Notes under the pieces: generated by a model | Told to the model about the DNA's origin: nothing | The model's input: only the letters and a program-made list of their open reading frames with translations | Databases searched by the model: none | Part shown: piece by piece, positions 1 to 6,926 of the stretch | How the letters are laid out: every line of letters begins with the position of its first letter | Numbering within the stretch: position 1 is the first letter of the stretch | From: a virus | Strand: one strand, 5' to 3' | Length of the DNA: 64,000 nt | IMG/VR virus record: IMGVR_UViG_3300050026_000481 | Span: 22,815 to 86,814 of that record | Position numbers and translations under genes: made by a program

Positions 1-2
1 AA

Positions 3-485
3 AAACGGAGCGAGCATTACGCGCAACACCGCGAAGCTATGCTAGAACGGCAAAAAAAGTATCAAAAGCGTCCAGAAGTGCGCGAACACAAGCTCAAGCG
101 TCAGCATATATATTATCAGGAGTATAAAAAGAGACCAAGTGTGCGAGAACAGAGGCGCGAATATTTACGAAAATACCGAGAAGAGCACCCTGAAAAGGGA
201 AAAATGGTACACCACAGGCGGCGCGCTCTTGAGAATGGCAACGGTGGCTCTTATACAGTTGAAGAACTAAACCAATTGTGGCACGAACAAAGAGGCTTTT
301 GCTATTACTGTGGTGAACTCCTCTATAAAACATTAAACAGTGTTTATCATATAGAGCATAAGACTCCACTATCACGCGGCGGCACAAACGATATTTCTAA
401 CATTGTATTAAGCTGCGCTGAGTGTAACTTGCGCAAAGGCACAAAGACGGATAAAGAATTTTTAATCGAAATAGGTAGGCTATAA
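3..485 (+). CDS. HNH endonuclease, 5' end outside window
   Basis: The frame is open to the left edge, so the start lies upstream; the first internal ATG is at 39. A Lys/Arg-rich helical stretch with repeated RPEVRE/RPSVRE units leads to a spacer with the motif NGNGG. A C-terminal HNH core follows: CYYCGE, then HIEHKTPLSRGG, then CAECN with a trailing RKGTKT. Such proteins are free-standing nicking or homing nucleases of viruses. The NGNGG spacer also occurs in the HNH proteins at 1683 and 14398, and a degenerate form at 34408, so these four are one local family. The target site is unknown. Confidence 0.85.
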   Translation, partial: KRSEHYAQHREAMLERQKKYQKRPEVREHKLKRQHIYYQEYKKRPSVREQRREYLRKYREEHPEKGKMVHHRRRALENGNGGSYTVEELNQLWHEQRGFCYYCGELLYKTLNSVYHIEHKTPLSRGGTNDISNIVLSCAECNLRKGTKTDKEFLIEIGRL

Positions 486-657
486 GGATTGCCCGTGCTA
501 TTGCAAAGCAAAACCAACACACTTATAAACCCTAACTACGTTTAATTACTCTCCTTAAGCAATATTGTTATTATATCACAACGTAATATAGCATACCTTT
601 AAGTATCTTTAGTAACCATATAGTAACTTAGTGTCTAATGAAACGGAAGGGAGAAAA
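486..657 (+). promoter_or_regulatory. Promoter region of the ParB-ASCH gene
   Basis: This AT-rich stretch has two TATA-like elements: ACTTATAAAC at 521-530 and CCTTTAAGTATC at 596-607. The second lies about 60 bases before the chosen ATG at 658. The 13-mer ACCTTTAAGTATC (595-607) recurs exactly in the promoter region at 27100-27112. A Shine-Dalgarno-like GGAAGGGAG at 645-653 precedes the ATG. No other gene is seen here. Confidence 0.5.
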
Positions 658-1677
658 ATGACGCAACAATTAGAATTCGTAAGCAGCGTTGAGCTGCCGA
701 CGGAGTCAATAACCCCGTCAAAACTCAACCCGCGAACCGAGTTCGACCGGTCGGAACTCGAGAAATTCGCGCAGAATATAAAAGAACGCGGGATTATTCA
801 CCCTATCACTGTACGCCCCATCGGAGAAAACGACTACGAGATAGCCGACGGCGAACGGCGGTGGCTGGCGGCGAAACAGCTGGGGATGAAGCACGTACCG
901 GTTATTATCAGGGATTTAACCGACCAGGACGTCATCGAACTTAACCTCATCGAGAATATCCAACGGCGGGACCTCACGGATGTGGAAAAGGGTAGGGCAA
1001 TCAGGTCAATGCTTTTGGATGAGAAGTTTCAGTATAACACGCAAAAGGACTTAGCCAGGGCGATTGGCGTTTCGCCGGTGGAAGTAAACCGCTGGGTAGC
1101 CCTCGCAACGCGGCTGGACCCCATCGTCCAGGAGATGATTGCCCCGTCGGATATGAGCAAAGTAAAACCGGCAGGGACGATTGAAAGTAGGACGGGTACA
1201 ATCATAGCTTCGCATGTCAAGGAACCAGAGAGGCAAAGAGAGATAGCGCAGGCGATAGTGGACACCGGCTTACGCGGCCAGGAAGCGAGGAGTTTTGTCA
1301 GGAGGGCGGCAAGGCCTGAAGTGACTGTACAAGAAACAGTAGATGCGATTATTGAGAAGGTCAAGGAGCCGCGCGTGCAGATGGCTTTCAGTAAAAAGGA
1401 AAGGAACCAGATAGATGCATTGGCGAAGCGCACCGTCGTAATCCCACACATCAGGCCTGGACTTTCAGAGGGAGGCTTAATAGATATCTGTGTGCAGTCT
1501 GATAGTGTGAGAATCAGTGGGATTTATCCCAAGCAGTATGGCAGCCTCACGGATGATGATGCGATGCGAGACGGATTTAGTAATGTAGATGAATTTAGAA
1601 GCCACTTTGAAACTAAGTACGGCCCAATTGGCGATGATGAGCGGGTATTCGTAGTGCAGTTTACAACCGAGTTGTAA
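658..1677 (+). CDS. ParB/Srx-type protein with C-terminal ASCH-like domain
   Basis: 339 aa. The start at 658 is chosen because of the close GGGAG; a GTG at 631 would add nine residues. Residues about 10-105 are a ParB/sulfiredoxin-type domain with the DGERRW signature (64-69) and the LIENIQRRDLT segment. Residues about 128-150 form a helix-turn-helix (TQKDLARAIGVSPVEVNRW). The last roughly 80 residues look like an ASCH domain, with YGSLTDDDAMRDGFSNVDEF and a final VFVVQF strand, typically a nucleic-acid-binding fold. ParB-domain proteins of viruses often pair with PAPS-reductase-family proteins (the bacterial IbrB/IbrA pair); one lies at 4643. Whether it partitions DNA, hydrolyses NTP or regulates is unknown. 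It converges with the HNH gene at 1683. Confidence 0.8.
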   Translation: MTQQLEFVSSVELPTESITPSKLNPRTEFDRSELEKFAQNIKERGIIHPITVRPIGENDYEIADGERRWLAAKQLGMKHVPVIIRDLTDQDVIELNLIENIQRRDLTDVEKGRAIRSMLLDEKFQYNTQKDLARAIGVSPVEVNRWVALATRLDPIVQEMIAPSDMSKVKPAGTIESRTGTIIASHVKEPERQREIAQAIVDTGLRGQEARSFVRRAARPEVTVQETVDAIIEKVKEPRVQMAFSKKERNQIDALAKRTVVIPHIRPGLSEGGLIDICVQSDSVRISGIYPKQYGSLTDDDAMRDGFSNVDEFRSHFETKYGPIGDDERVFVVQFTTEL

Positions 1678-1682
1678 TTGCA

Positions 1683-2426
1683 CTATTTTCTTTTACTCAA
1701 CCACTCAAAATATTCTACATCAGTTTTTGCCCATTTTTGTTGATTGCAACTCAGATGAGCCAAACCAACATTAGACATATCATTGACCCCACCTCGCGAG
1801 ATTGGAATTTTGTGGTCTATTGTTGGGGGGTCGTCAAATCTTTTAAAAAAAGGTTTACCACACAAATAACATAAACCATCTTGGTGTTTGAATAATATTA
1901 TTTCGGCGTCGTGTGGTAACTTTCCGCCGTTTCCTTTTATGCGCGCCCTCCGGTTTTGTACTAATATCCTTACCTTCTCCGGATTGTTCCTACACCATCC
2001 ACGAGCGCGTTCACGCTCTTTTTCGGGATTCTTCCAATACTCTTCACGCTGGCGTTCAAGTATCTCTTCACGATTTTTCTTTTGCCATTTGCGGGTAAGT
2101 TCGCGCAGGTATTTACGGTTTCCTGCACGGTATATTGCTTGGCTGGCTCGAATCTTATCTCCATGTTTTTGCCGATATCTGCGTCCAATTTCGCGGCAAG
2201 TGTCACACGTTTTAAATCGTTCAGATTCATTAGGCCTACCACAGTTATTACAGTTTCCAAGTGTGTGCCTTCGCTCGTAGGTGCGTTCATCCTCTTTCTT
2301 TAAGTATGCCACTCGGTTCTTTTTGTACCATGCTCGTCGCTTTGCGCGGCACAAACTACATTTTTTAAAGCCGTCAGCTTCAAATTCTTTACGGCATTTA
2401 GTACAAACAGAGATATTGATAGACAT
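1683..2426 (-). CDS. HNH endonuclease with N-terminal zinc ribbons
   Basis: 247 aa. The N-terminus has two CxxC pairs per ribbon (CTKCRK/CSLCRA and CNNCGR/CDTCRE). A long Arg/Lys/Glu-rich helix with repeated YWKNPE/WCRNNPE units follows, then the spacer KGNGG and a C-terminal HNH core (CYLCGK, TIDHKIPISRGG, HLSCNQQK). The ribbons probably grip DNA and the HNH cleaves it. It is on the opposite strand to its neighbours and has its own TATA-like box at 2449-2460, about 29 bases before the ATG, suggesting an independent leaderless transcript. This fits a mobile free-standing nuclease inserted downstream of the parB-like gene. Confidence 0.85.
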   Translation of the reverse strand: MSINISVCTKCRKEFEADGFKKCSLCRAKRRAWYKKNRVAYLKKEDERTYERRHTLGNCNNCGRPNESERFKTCDTCREIGRRYRQKHGDKIRASQAIYRAGNRKYLRELTRKWQKKNREEILERQREEYWKNPEKERERARGWCRNNPEKVRILVQNRRARIKGNGGKLPHDAEIILFKHQDGLCYLCGKPFFKRFDDPPTIDHKIPISRGGVNDMSNVGLAHLSCNQQKWAKTDVEYFEWLSKRK

Positions 2427-2448
2427 CTAAGTTACAGATGGTTGCAAA

Positions 2449-2460
2449 AGTTAATATAGC
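2449..2460 (-). promoter_or_regulatory. TATA-like box of the minus-strand HNH gene
   Basis: Read on the minus strand this is GCTATATTAACT, centred about 29 bases before the ATG at 2426. That is the spacing expected for an archaeal leaderless transcript. Confidence 0.45.
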
Positions 2461-2500
2461 TTTCGGAAGGAAGAAGAAAGTAATAAAATTAAGCAAAAAA

Positions 2501-2514
2501 TAGACAGTGGTTAA
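2501..2514 (-). promoter_or_regulatory. Variant of the TTAACCAGTGTCAA motif
   Basis: The plus strand reads TAGACAGTGGTTAA, matching 12 of 14 positions of the exact motif TTGACACTGGTTAA found at 14329. It overlaps the stop codon of the minus-strand gene 2511-2873 and lies about 40 bases before the TATA-like box of the next minus-strand gene. That is the same arrangement as the plus-strand copies. Confidence 0.45.
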
Positions 2515-2873
2515 TCCCTAGCCGCCGCCTCTTTTTCCTTACTCTCTTTTTCCTTAGCGCGGACAATGTCCAGTAGGTCATAGAAGACCAATCTTTTAAT
2601 CATAATCTCTTCCAACAAATCCTGCTTCAGCGCACTATCGTTGACCTTAGTCGCGTAACCCTCGGCCGACTGAATCGCCTCAAGCAAGTGCTCCACTTCT
2701 GAGCGCTGGTGGTTGTCGTGTGGGGTATATTCGATAGGGTCGTATCTGGAAGGTACGTACACCCTACCTAATTTCTCGAGTGACCTATCAATTTTCTTTA
2801 AGCAGATAACACATCTCGTATGTGCAAGCTGGTCCGCTGGGTCGAGAATGATTATATCGAAGTCGGGTGTCAT
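2511..2873 (-). CDS. Hypothetical protein with one CxxC motif
   Basis: 120 aa from the ATG at 2873; an ATG at 2891 would add six residues. The downstream ATG is preferred because the minus-strand TATA-like CTTATAAC (about 2907-2914) places the transcript start near 2884. Visible features are TRCVICLKKID near the N-terminus, a middle segment YDPIEYTPHDNHQR, and a charged helical C-terminus (RAKEKESKEKEAAARD). I do not recognise the family. The CxxC could bind metal. Confidence 0.55.
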   Translation of the reverse strand: MTPDFDIIILDPADQLAHTRCVICLKKIDRSLEKLGRVYVPSRYDPIEYTPHDNHQRSEVEHLLEAIQSAEGYATKVNDSALKQDLLEEIMIKRLVFYDLLDIVRAKEKESKEKEAAARD

Positions 2874-2957
2874 AGTGTGTAACACTAGCATAGTGCGTTG
2901 CGATTAGTTATAAGCTTTGCGTTTTGTGCAGGGTTTTGATATCGCTTTCACAGTTTC

Positions 2958-2989
2958 ACGTTTCAAACGTAACTATTTATAATATTAAA
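2958..2989 (+). promoter_or_regulatory. Promoter with palindrome for the gene at 3004
   Basis: The palindrome ACGTTTCAAACGT (2958-2970) lies just before a TATA-like TTTATAATATTAAA (2976-2989). The box centre is about 26 bases before the ATG at 3004, which predicts a leaderless mRNA. The palindrome sits where an archaeal repressor or activator would touch the BRE/TATA region. Confidence 0.5.
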
Positions 2990-3003
2990 GACATTAGTTG
3001 AGT

Positions 3004-3138
3004 ATGCAAAAAACAACAATAACCGTGACAGAGGAAACACATGCGCGGTTAAAACGGAACGGTAAGTTTGGAGAGTCGTTTGACAACCTTGTCAATCGTT
3101 TGCTTGACTGTATTGAAGGGGTGAATAAAAATGACTGA
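3004..3138 (+). CDS. Small ribbon-helix-helix protein
   Basis: 44 aa. The sequence begins with an ITVTEETHARLK strand-helix and ends with a GESFDNLVNRLLDCI helix. This is the pattern of short archaeal RHH or VapB-like DNA-binding proteins. It probably acts as a dimeric regulator, perhaps of its own promoter, which carries a palindrome. Its stop overlaps the start of the next gene (ATGACTGA). Confidence 0.6.
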   Translation: MQKTTITVTEETHARLKRNGKFGESFDNLVNRLLDCIEGVNKND

Positions 3139-3256
3139 AGAATTTATAGACCCTGAACTCTTTAAAACTGAAAGCTCTAACATGCTTCAGTTTAGGATGC
3201 TAATAAATAAACTAAATAGGATTATTGAACTGTTAGAGAAGATAGAAGAAAAATGA
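3131..3256 (+). CDS. Small helical protein
   Basis: 41 aa. It is translationally coupled to the RHH gene upstream by an 8-base overlap. The C-terminal half (MLINKLNRIIELLEKIEEK) has leucine/isoleucine heptad spacing and probably forms a coiled coil. No family is recognised. It could be a partner of the RHH protein, but only position supports this. Confidence 0.5.
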   Translation: MTEEFIDPELFKTESSNMLQFRMLINKLNRIIELLEKIEEK

Positions 3257-3265
3257 GGTAAAGAA

Positions 3266-3469
3266 ATGAGTCTACGATGCTTGGTGGGAGCCCACAAGTT
3301 TAAAAACTACTATAGATTTCCTGGTTATTGGGTGATAAGATGTATGCGATGCGGACGGTTTGATACCGTGTTTGGTGGAAGAGGGTGGTGGGGTGACACT
3401 GGAGAAGCATACGATTATTGGAAAGATAAACCAGTTAGGAATTATGAAAAAAAGGGGGTTAAAAAATGA
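3266..3469 (+). CDS. Small aromatic-rich protein
   Basis: 67 aa. A GAGGTAAAG site precedes the ATG. It contains CMRCGRFD (a single CxxC) and a glycine/tryptophan stretch GGRGWWGDTGEAYDYW, then a basic tail. This looks like a half zinc-ribbon of the kind seen in small viral proteins. Function unknown. It overlaps the next gene by four bases. Confidence 0.5.
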   Translation: MSLRCLVGAHKFKNYYRFPGYWVIRCMRCGRFDTVFGGRGWWGDTGEAYDYWKDKPVRNYEKKGVKK

Positions 3470-3648
3470 CCTGGGAACTAGTTTGTGTTAAGTGTAAGAA
3501 AGACAAGTGTTTAGTAACTGTCAATTTTGAAAAGGACGACCAGTATTCAGTACAAAGTCCGAAAGCACTCGCAAAAGAGCTGATGAGATGGTTAAAAGGA
3601 GAAACTATAGGACACAGCAATAACACAACCCCGCGCCGTTTTCGGTAA
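3466..3648 (+). CDS. Small CxxC protein
   Basis: 60 aa. It begins with MTWELVCVKCKKDKC, a CxxC plus a third Cys, suggesting a metal site. The rest is mixed and ends TTPRRFR. Unknown function. It is the last gene before a promoter and small-RNA region. Confidence 0.45.
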   Translation: MTWELVCVKCKKDKCLVTVNFEKDDQYSVQSPKALAKELMRWLKGETIGHSNNTTPRRFR

Positions 3649-3650
3649 AC

Positions 3651-3660
3651 TTATATATCA
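3651..3660 (+). promoter_or_regulatory. TATA-like box
   Basis: TTATATATCA in ACTTATATATCA. An archaeal start about 26 bases downstream would fall near 3680, just before the hairpin RNA described next. Confidence 0.5.
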
Positions 3661-3679
3661 TTGTGGCCATATCTAAAGG

Positions 3680-3758
3680 TAGCGACAAACAACATGGCGT
3701 GGGGTCTTCATGATTCATGATATACACCTCCACCCCACGCTCCCTCCGATTCTTTTTT
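3680..3758 (+). ncRNA. Putative leader or small RNA with 9-bp stem and T-run
   Basis: GCGTGGGGT (3697-3705) pairs perfectly with ACCCCACGC (3732-3740). A short spacer and T6 (3753-3758) follow, as in a terminator. The 26-base loop has overlapping TCATGA palindromes. A tiny reading frame, MAWGLHDS (3694-3720), runs through the 5' arm, so translation could disrupt the stem and make it an attenuator for the gene at 3798. Whether it is a free RNA or a leader is not decidable here. Confidence 0.45.
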
Positions 3759-3797
3759 GCTGAGGTGAATCCTAAGACCACAAATGAGGAATAAAAA

Positions 3798-4241
3798 ATG
3801 CCAAAACCACGATTTATGACACCAGAAGATGTTAGATTAGATGATGCTAAACCAGAACTCGAAGGAAATGAATTCCAGCACGAGTCGTTTCAACTAGAGC
3901 GGCCCGCACACGTGCCTAGACTTTCCGAGGGTACGCACGACGCCGAAATCCTAAAAATGCACCGCACGAGAGAACCTTCTTTTGATGACCCCAGTGTAAT
4001 GGAGGACAAAATAGTCGTTCTGTTTAGTACTAACGAAGGCACAATCCAGCGCACTATGAATGAAAAATACCACGAAAAGAGCGTACTGGGGCAGCTCCTT
4101 ACCGCGGCGCTTGGCGAGATACCGGCATCGATTAGCAGCGATGACCTCGTAGGGAAAAAGCTGAGGATTACTATTATTCACAAGGAAAAGGGCGCGGACA
4201 TTTGGGAGAATGTGTCTGCATTTAAGAAGCCCAGAAGTTAA
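3798..4241 (+). CDS. Putative ssDNA-binding-like protein (DUF669-like)
   Basis: 147 aa. The N-terminal half is acidic and poorly structured. The C-terminal half has a pattern SVLGQLLTAALG then SSDDLVGKKLRITIIHKEKG then WENVSAFKKP. That order (helix, acidic turn, GKK-strand with HK, final strand) resembles the phage DUF669/ssDNA-binding-like proteins found beside recombination nucleases. A RecB-like exonuclease lies at 6923. The family call is an inference from pattern only. The stop codon lies inside the recurrent TTAACCAGTGTCAA motif. Confidence 0.5.
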   Translation: MPKPRFMTPEDVRLDDAKPELEGNEFQHESFQLERPAHVPRLSEGTHDAEILKMHRTREPSFDDPSVMEDKIVVLFSTNEGTIQRTMNEKYHEKSVLGQLLTAALGEIPASISSDDLVGKKLRITIIHKEKGADIWENVSAFKKPRS

Positions 4242-4251
4242 CCAGTGTCAA
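4238..4251 (+). promoter_or_regulatory. TTAACCAGTGTCAA motif, exact copy
   Basis: One of three exact 14-base copies (also 14329-14342 inverted and 27060-27073). It spans the stop codon of the upstream gene and lies 40 bases before the TATA-like box of the next unit. It is an imperfect palindrome (TTRAC-N4-GTYAA), suggesting a dimeric protein-binding site. Confidence 0.65.
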
Positions 4252-4290
4252 TCTATCACGATTTAACACAAACGCGACGCAAACACAAGC

Positions 4291-4300
4291 CTTAAGCTAA
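4291..4300 (+). promoter_or_regulatory. TATA-like box for the gene at 4322
   Basis: CTTAAGCTAA is centred about 27 bases before the ATG at 4322 and resembles the CTTTAAGTATC boxes at 597 and 27102. It predicts a leaderless transcript. No Shine-Dalgarno is visible before 4322. Confidence 0.4.
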
Positions 4301-4321
4301 CGTAAACAAACCGTACAAACC

Positions 4322-4546
4322 ATGAATCAAGGGGAACACGAGCTGCTGCGACAGGCAGTAGCGGAAAATATAAAGATGCGCGAACGGTATGAGAATGTAC
4401 TCAACGAACTCGATAACCTCTGGACATCCCTTAGGGAGCTCCAGGACTCACATGATGATTTCTACGAGAAAGCAACGTCATTCCGCGCCGACGCGCTGAA
4501 GTGGCGCACATGCACGGTTAGGGAAATAGAACAAAAAATAAAGTAA
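4322..4546 (+). CDS. Coiled-coil protein
   Basis: 74 aa. The sequence is almost entirely charged helix with heptads (ENIKMRERYENVLNELDNLW, LRELQDSHDDF) and ends in a basic-acidic tail EIEQKIK. No domain is recognised. It opens the transcription unit that includes the PAPS-reductase-like gene. Confidence 0.55.
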   Translation: MNQGEHELLRQAVAENIKMRERYENVLNELDNLWTSLRELQDSHDDFYEKATSFRADALKWRTCTVREIEQKIK

Positions 4547-4600
4547 AAGTTACGTGGCGGCGGCATCGCAGGAGCACCGACTGCCGCGGCCGTGACACAT

Positions 4601-4627
4601 TGGGTGGTTAAGTCCACCCATATTTTT
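4601..4627 (+). terminator. Hairpin followed by T-run
   Basis: TGGGTGG (4601-4607) pairs with CCACCCA (4614-4620) around a six-base loop. TATTTTTTAT follows. It resembles an intrinsic terminator and separates the coiled-coil gene from the PAPS-reductase-like gene, whose Shine-Dalgarno lies 15 bases on. A weaker upstream stem, CGGCA/TGCCG, is also visible. Confidence 0.6.
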
Positions 4628-4642
4628 TATTATAGAGGGAAA

Positions 4643-5425
4643 ATGAGCAATAATATCTATCTTGTGTCTGGCGGCAAGGATTCAACAGCTATGCTTATCA
4701 ATGCCCTTGAAAACGGCGACCAAGTAGATTCAGCTCTCTTCTTAGATACCACTCTTGAGTTTCCAGAACTTTACACTTATCTCGATAAACTCGACGCATA
4801 TATCGCCGACTACGGCATACAAATCGAACGACGCGTCACATCATCAACGCCGTTCGAGGAACGGTTCTACCGCGTCCGCGAGAGGGGGCAATTAAAGGGG
4901 ACGGTCTTAGGCTTCCCGTACGCGGCATTCCCACGCAACTGCTGGATACGCAGGGAATTTAAGGCGTTCCCTAAGCCTGGAGAAAACGATTGTCACATGA
5001 TTGGCATCGCCTATGACGAACGCCACCGCACCAATAGGAAGATGTACTCCGAGGAAGTTGAATGTGTAGGCTGCGCGCCGTTTGCCGACCATTGTAACAC
5101 ACTTGCGCTTCAAGTATCAAAATATTACAAATTCCCTTTAATCACATGGAAATGGACCGAGGCCGATTGCATCAATTTTTTAGAAGAACGTAACATGCTG
5201 AACCCACTTTATGACCGATTTAAGCGTATAGGTTGTTGGCTGTGTGTATATCAGCGGAAAGACTCGCTGTACAATCTTTATACATATTATCCAGAACTAT
5301 GGGGTCAACTATTGAAGTATGAGCAGGATAGCCCCCACGGGTTCAAACCAATGATGACGTTGACAGAGTGGCAGAATGAATTTGACAAGCGGAACGCGAC
5401 TAAACAGTTGACGCTAGAAGCATGA
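4643..5425 (+). CDS. PAPS-reductase-family (PP-loop) protein
   Basis: 260 aa. The start at 4643 is preferred over 4592 because GAGGG lies directly upstream and the first hairpin would block the longer form. The PP-loop SGGKDST (9-15) binds the phosphates of an adenylated or sulfated nucleotide. LFLDTTLEFPE follows as the second motif. Two Cys pairs, CVGC (141-144) and CWLC (198-201), may hold a metal or Fe-S cluster. Viral members of this family are linked to sulfur-based DNA or RNA modification or to regulation, not to sulfate assimilation. The ParB-like gene at 658 matches the known IbrA/IbrB-type pairing. The substrate is unknown. Confidence 0.8.
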   Translation: MSNNIYLVSGGKDSTAMLINALENGDQVDSALFLDTTLEFPELYTYLDKLDAYIADYGIQIERRVTSSTPFEERFYRVRERGQLKGTVLGFPYAAFPRNCWIRREFKAFPKPGENDCHMIGIAYDERHRTNRKMYSEEVECVGCAPFADHCNTLALQVSKYYKFPLITWKWTEADCINFLEERNMLNPLYDRFKRIGCWLCVYQRKDSLYNLYTYYPELWGQLLKYEQDSPHGFKPMMTLTEWQNEFDKRNATKQLTLEA

Positions 5426-5431
5426 GGAACC

Positions 5432-5824
5432 GTGACTGAGGAAGCATCAGAACGTAGGAAGTATTGTAACTGCGGCTCGAAACTTGATTACACAGCCACC
5501 GACGGTAAAGTCCATTTAGCCTGTAGTAACTGTGAACGGACATACCCATTGGACGGCCAAATAAACACTGGTCAAGATATTACTCTTGATGATACTGATT
5601 ATAGAATTCTTAAACATATAGCATTCGTAGCCTACGCTAGTCCTATGGAGCTAGCCTTGTGCGGCAAGTCATATGCTACGATAATTAGACGGGTAAGGCG
5701 GCTGGCAAAGGCTGGCTATTTGCATTTACACAAGAAGAACCTCCACCGATTATTTTTATACCGCACCGAGCGGCTGGAAGAGCTGGCGGCAGAGAAAGAG
5801 TGGTGTGGGTTGAAGAAGAAGTGA
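5432..5824 (+). CDS. Zinc-ribbon winged-helix regulator
   Basis: 130 aa from a GTG with GAGG just upstream. The N-terminal zinc ribbon uses CNCG and CSNC. From about residue 50 a winged helix-turn-helix follows (DDTDYRILKHIAFVAYASPM, then IIRRVRRLAKAGYLHLHKKN and a wing LFLYRTERLEEL). It is probably a DNA-binding transcription factor. It sits directly after the PAPS-reductase-like gene. Confidence 0.65.
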   Translation: MTEEASERRKYCNCGSKLDYTATDGKVHLACSNCERTYPLDGQINTGQDITLDDTDYRILKHIAFVAYASPMELALCGKSYATIIRRVRRLAKAGYLHLHKKNLHRLFLYRTERLEELAAEKEWCGLKKK

Positions 5825-5838
5825 GAAACGGTGAGTGA

Positions 5839-6369
5839 ATGAAGTATCCCAGCTTTGGTGATGACCTAGCATTCAGCCAGGAACCTAATTATCTGCAGCG
5901 CATGGAGGAATTTTATCATATCTTTTTTGCACCACTCGGCAAGGTCACTACGAAACGTATAACAGAAATTGACGAAAATAAAAAAGGGTACGACATTCTT
6001 ATCATAATCGATGATGGCGAACAGTATATCAAAGTAGAAGAAAAAGCCGACCGTTATCCTTCAAAAAATATTGTGCTCGAGCTGTGGAGTGACCTAAACC
6101 ATAAAGTCGGCTGGCTGTATTCCGCTCGATGTGATTGGCTTGCGTATCACTATGTAAGTACGGGGCTCACCCAGATGCTGCCGATGCCCGCGCTAAAACT
6201 TGCGTTTAAAGATAATGAGATGGAGTGGCGAGATACATACCGCGTACTCACAAAAGAGAACAGAGGTTGGACCACCCAGTTTATGCTAGTACCCTTAGAT
6301 GTTTTATGGGACGCCATCAGAGGCGTTCTTGTTCACGACCACGGGATTAATCACGGCGAGAGGTGGTAA
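5839..6369 (+). CDS. Putative PD-(D/E)xK nuclease-like protein
   Basis: 176 aa. The segment KGYDILIIIDDG followed by YIKVEEKADRYPS has the D...ExK spacing of the restriction-nuclease fold. A Trp-rich region (VGWLYSARCDWLAYHY) follows, as in phage proteins that compare with restriction-endonuclease folds. No family name can be fixed. It overlaps the next gene by seven bases, within a run of recombination-type genes. Confidence 0.45.
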   Translation: MKYPSFGDDLAFSQEPNYLQRMEEFYHIFFAPLGKVTTKRITEIDENKKGYDILIIIDDGEQYIKVEEKADRYPSKNIVLELWSDLNHKVGWLYSARCDWLAYHYVSTGLTQMLPMPALKLAFKDNEMEWRDTYRVLTKENRGWTTQFMLVPLDVLWDAIRGVLVHDHGINHGERW

Positions 6370-6767
6370 ACACGGAAGTAACTGCACCAAATAGTGTAAA
6401 GATAGAAGCGCCAGATGAGCAAATCTATGAATTAATAAAACTAATCCGACAAAAATACGATAACTCTTGCCACTTCCTGCGCGGCCCTTTGTGGCGCACG
6501 GGGAAACTGACGTATAATGAGAAGCTAATCAATGTGCAGTTCCATCTGGTGAATCACCACATTTACGAAGTTCAGAAAAACGACGACATCAAATTGGTGA
6601 AGACGTACTGGAGGGTCAGTGGAAGAGGTAATGTAAATCCTATCACTAGAGCCGAAGCTATTGAGATTATCGACAAACGAACGGATTATGTCGAGGACTC
6701 CGATTTAGGGGAAGTACCTGCTGATGATAGCGGCGCGATTCCATATAACCCTAGTTGCGACTGGTGA
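6363..6767 (+). CDS. Hypothetical protein
   Basis: 134 aa from a GTG inside the previous gene, with GAGAGG upstream. It is mixed alpha/beta with a conserved-looking centre (NSCHFLRGPLWRTGKL, FHLVNHHIYEV) and an acidic C-terminus. No motif is recognised. It lies between a putative nuclease and a small zinc protein. Confidence 0.55.
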   Translation: MVNTEVTAPNSVKIEAPDEQIYELIKLIRQKYDNSCHFLRGPLWRTGKLTYNEKLINVQFHLVNHHIYEVQKNDDIKLVKTYWRVSGRGNVNPITRAEAIEIIDKRTDYVEDSDLGEVPADDSGAIPYNPSCDW

Positions 6768-6770
6768 GCC

Positions 6771-6926
6771 ATGAAGCGGAATAAACAAAACCAATCGCGC
6801 ACCATACTCTGCGGCTGCCGGCAGTCACAGAACTATAATTTTCCTTGTACCCACGGCTTCACCGCCGAGCACAGGCGGCAGGGGTTGATGGCTCACTGTA
6901 AACGCTGCGTGGGTGGTGAACGGTGA
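6771..6926 (+). CDS. Small Cys/His-rich protein
   Basis: 51 aa. It has CGC, a lone Cys followed by THGF, and a C-terminal HCKRC. The five Cys and several His suggest one zinc site. Its TGA overlaps the GTG start of the exonuclease (GTGA), so the two are translationally coupled. Confidence 0.5.
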   Translation: MKRNKQNQSRTILCGCRQSQNYNFPCTHGFTAEHRRQGLMAHCKRCVGGER

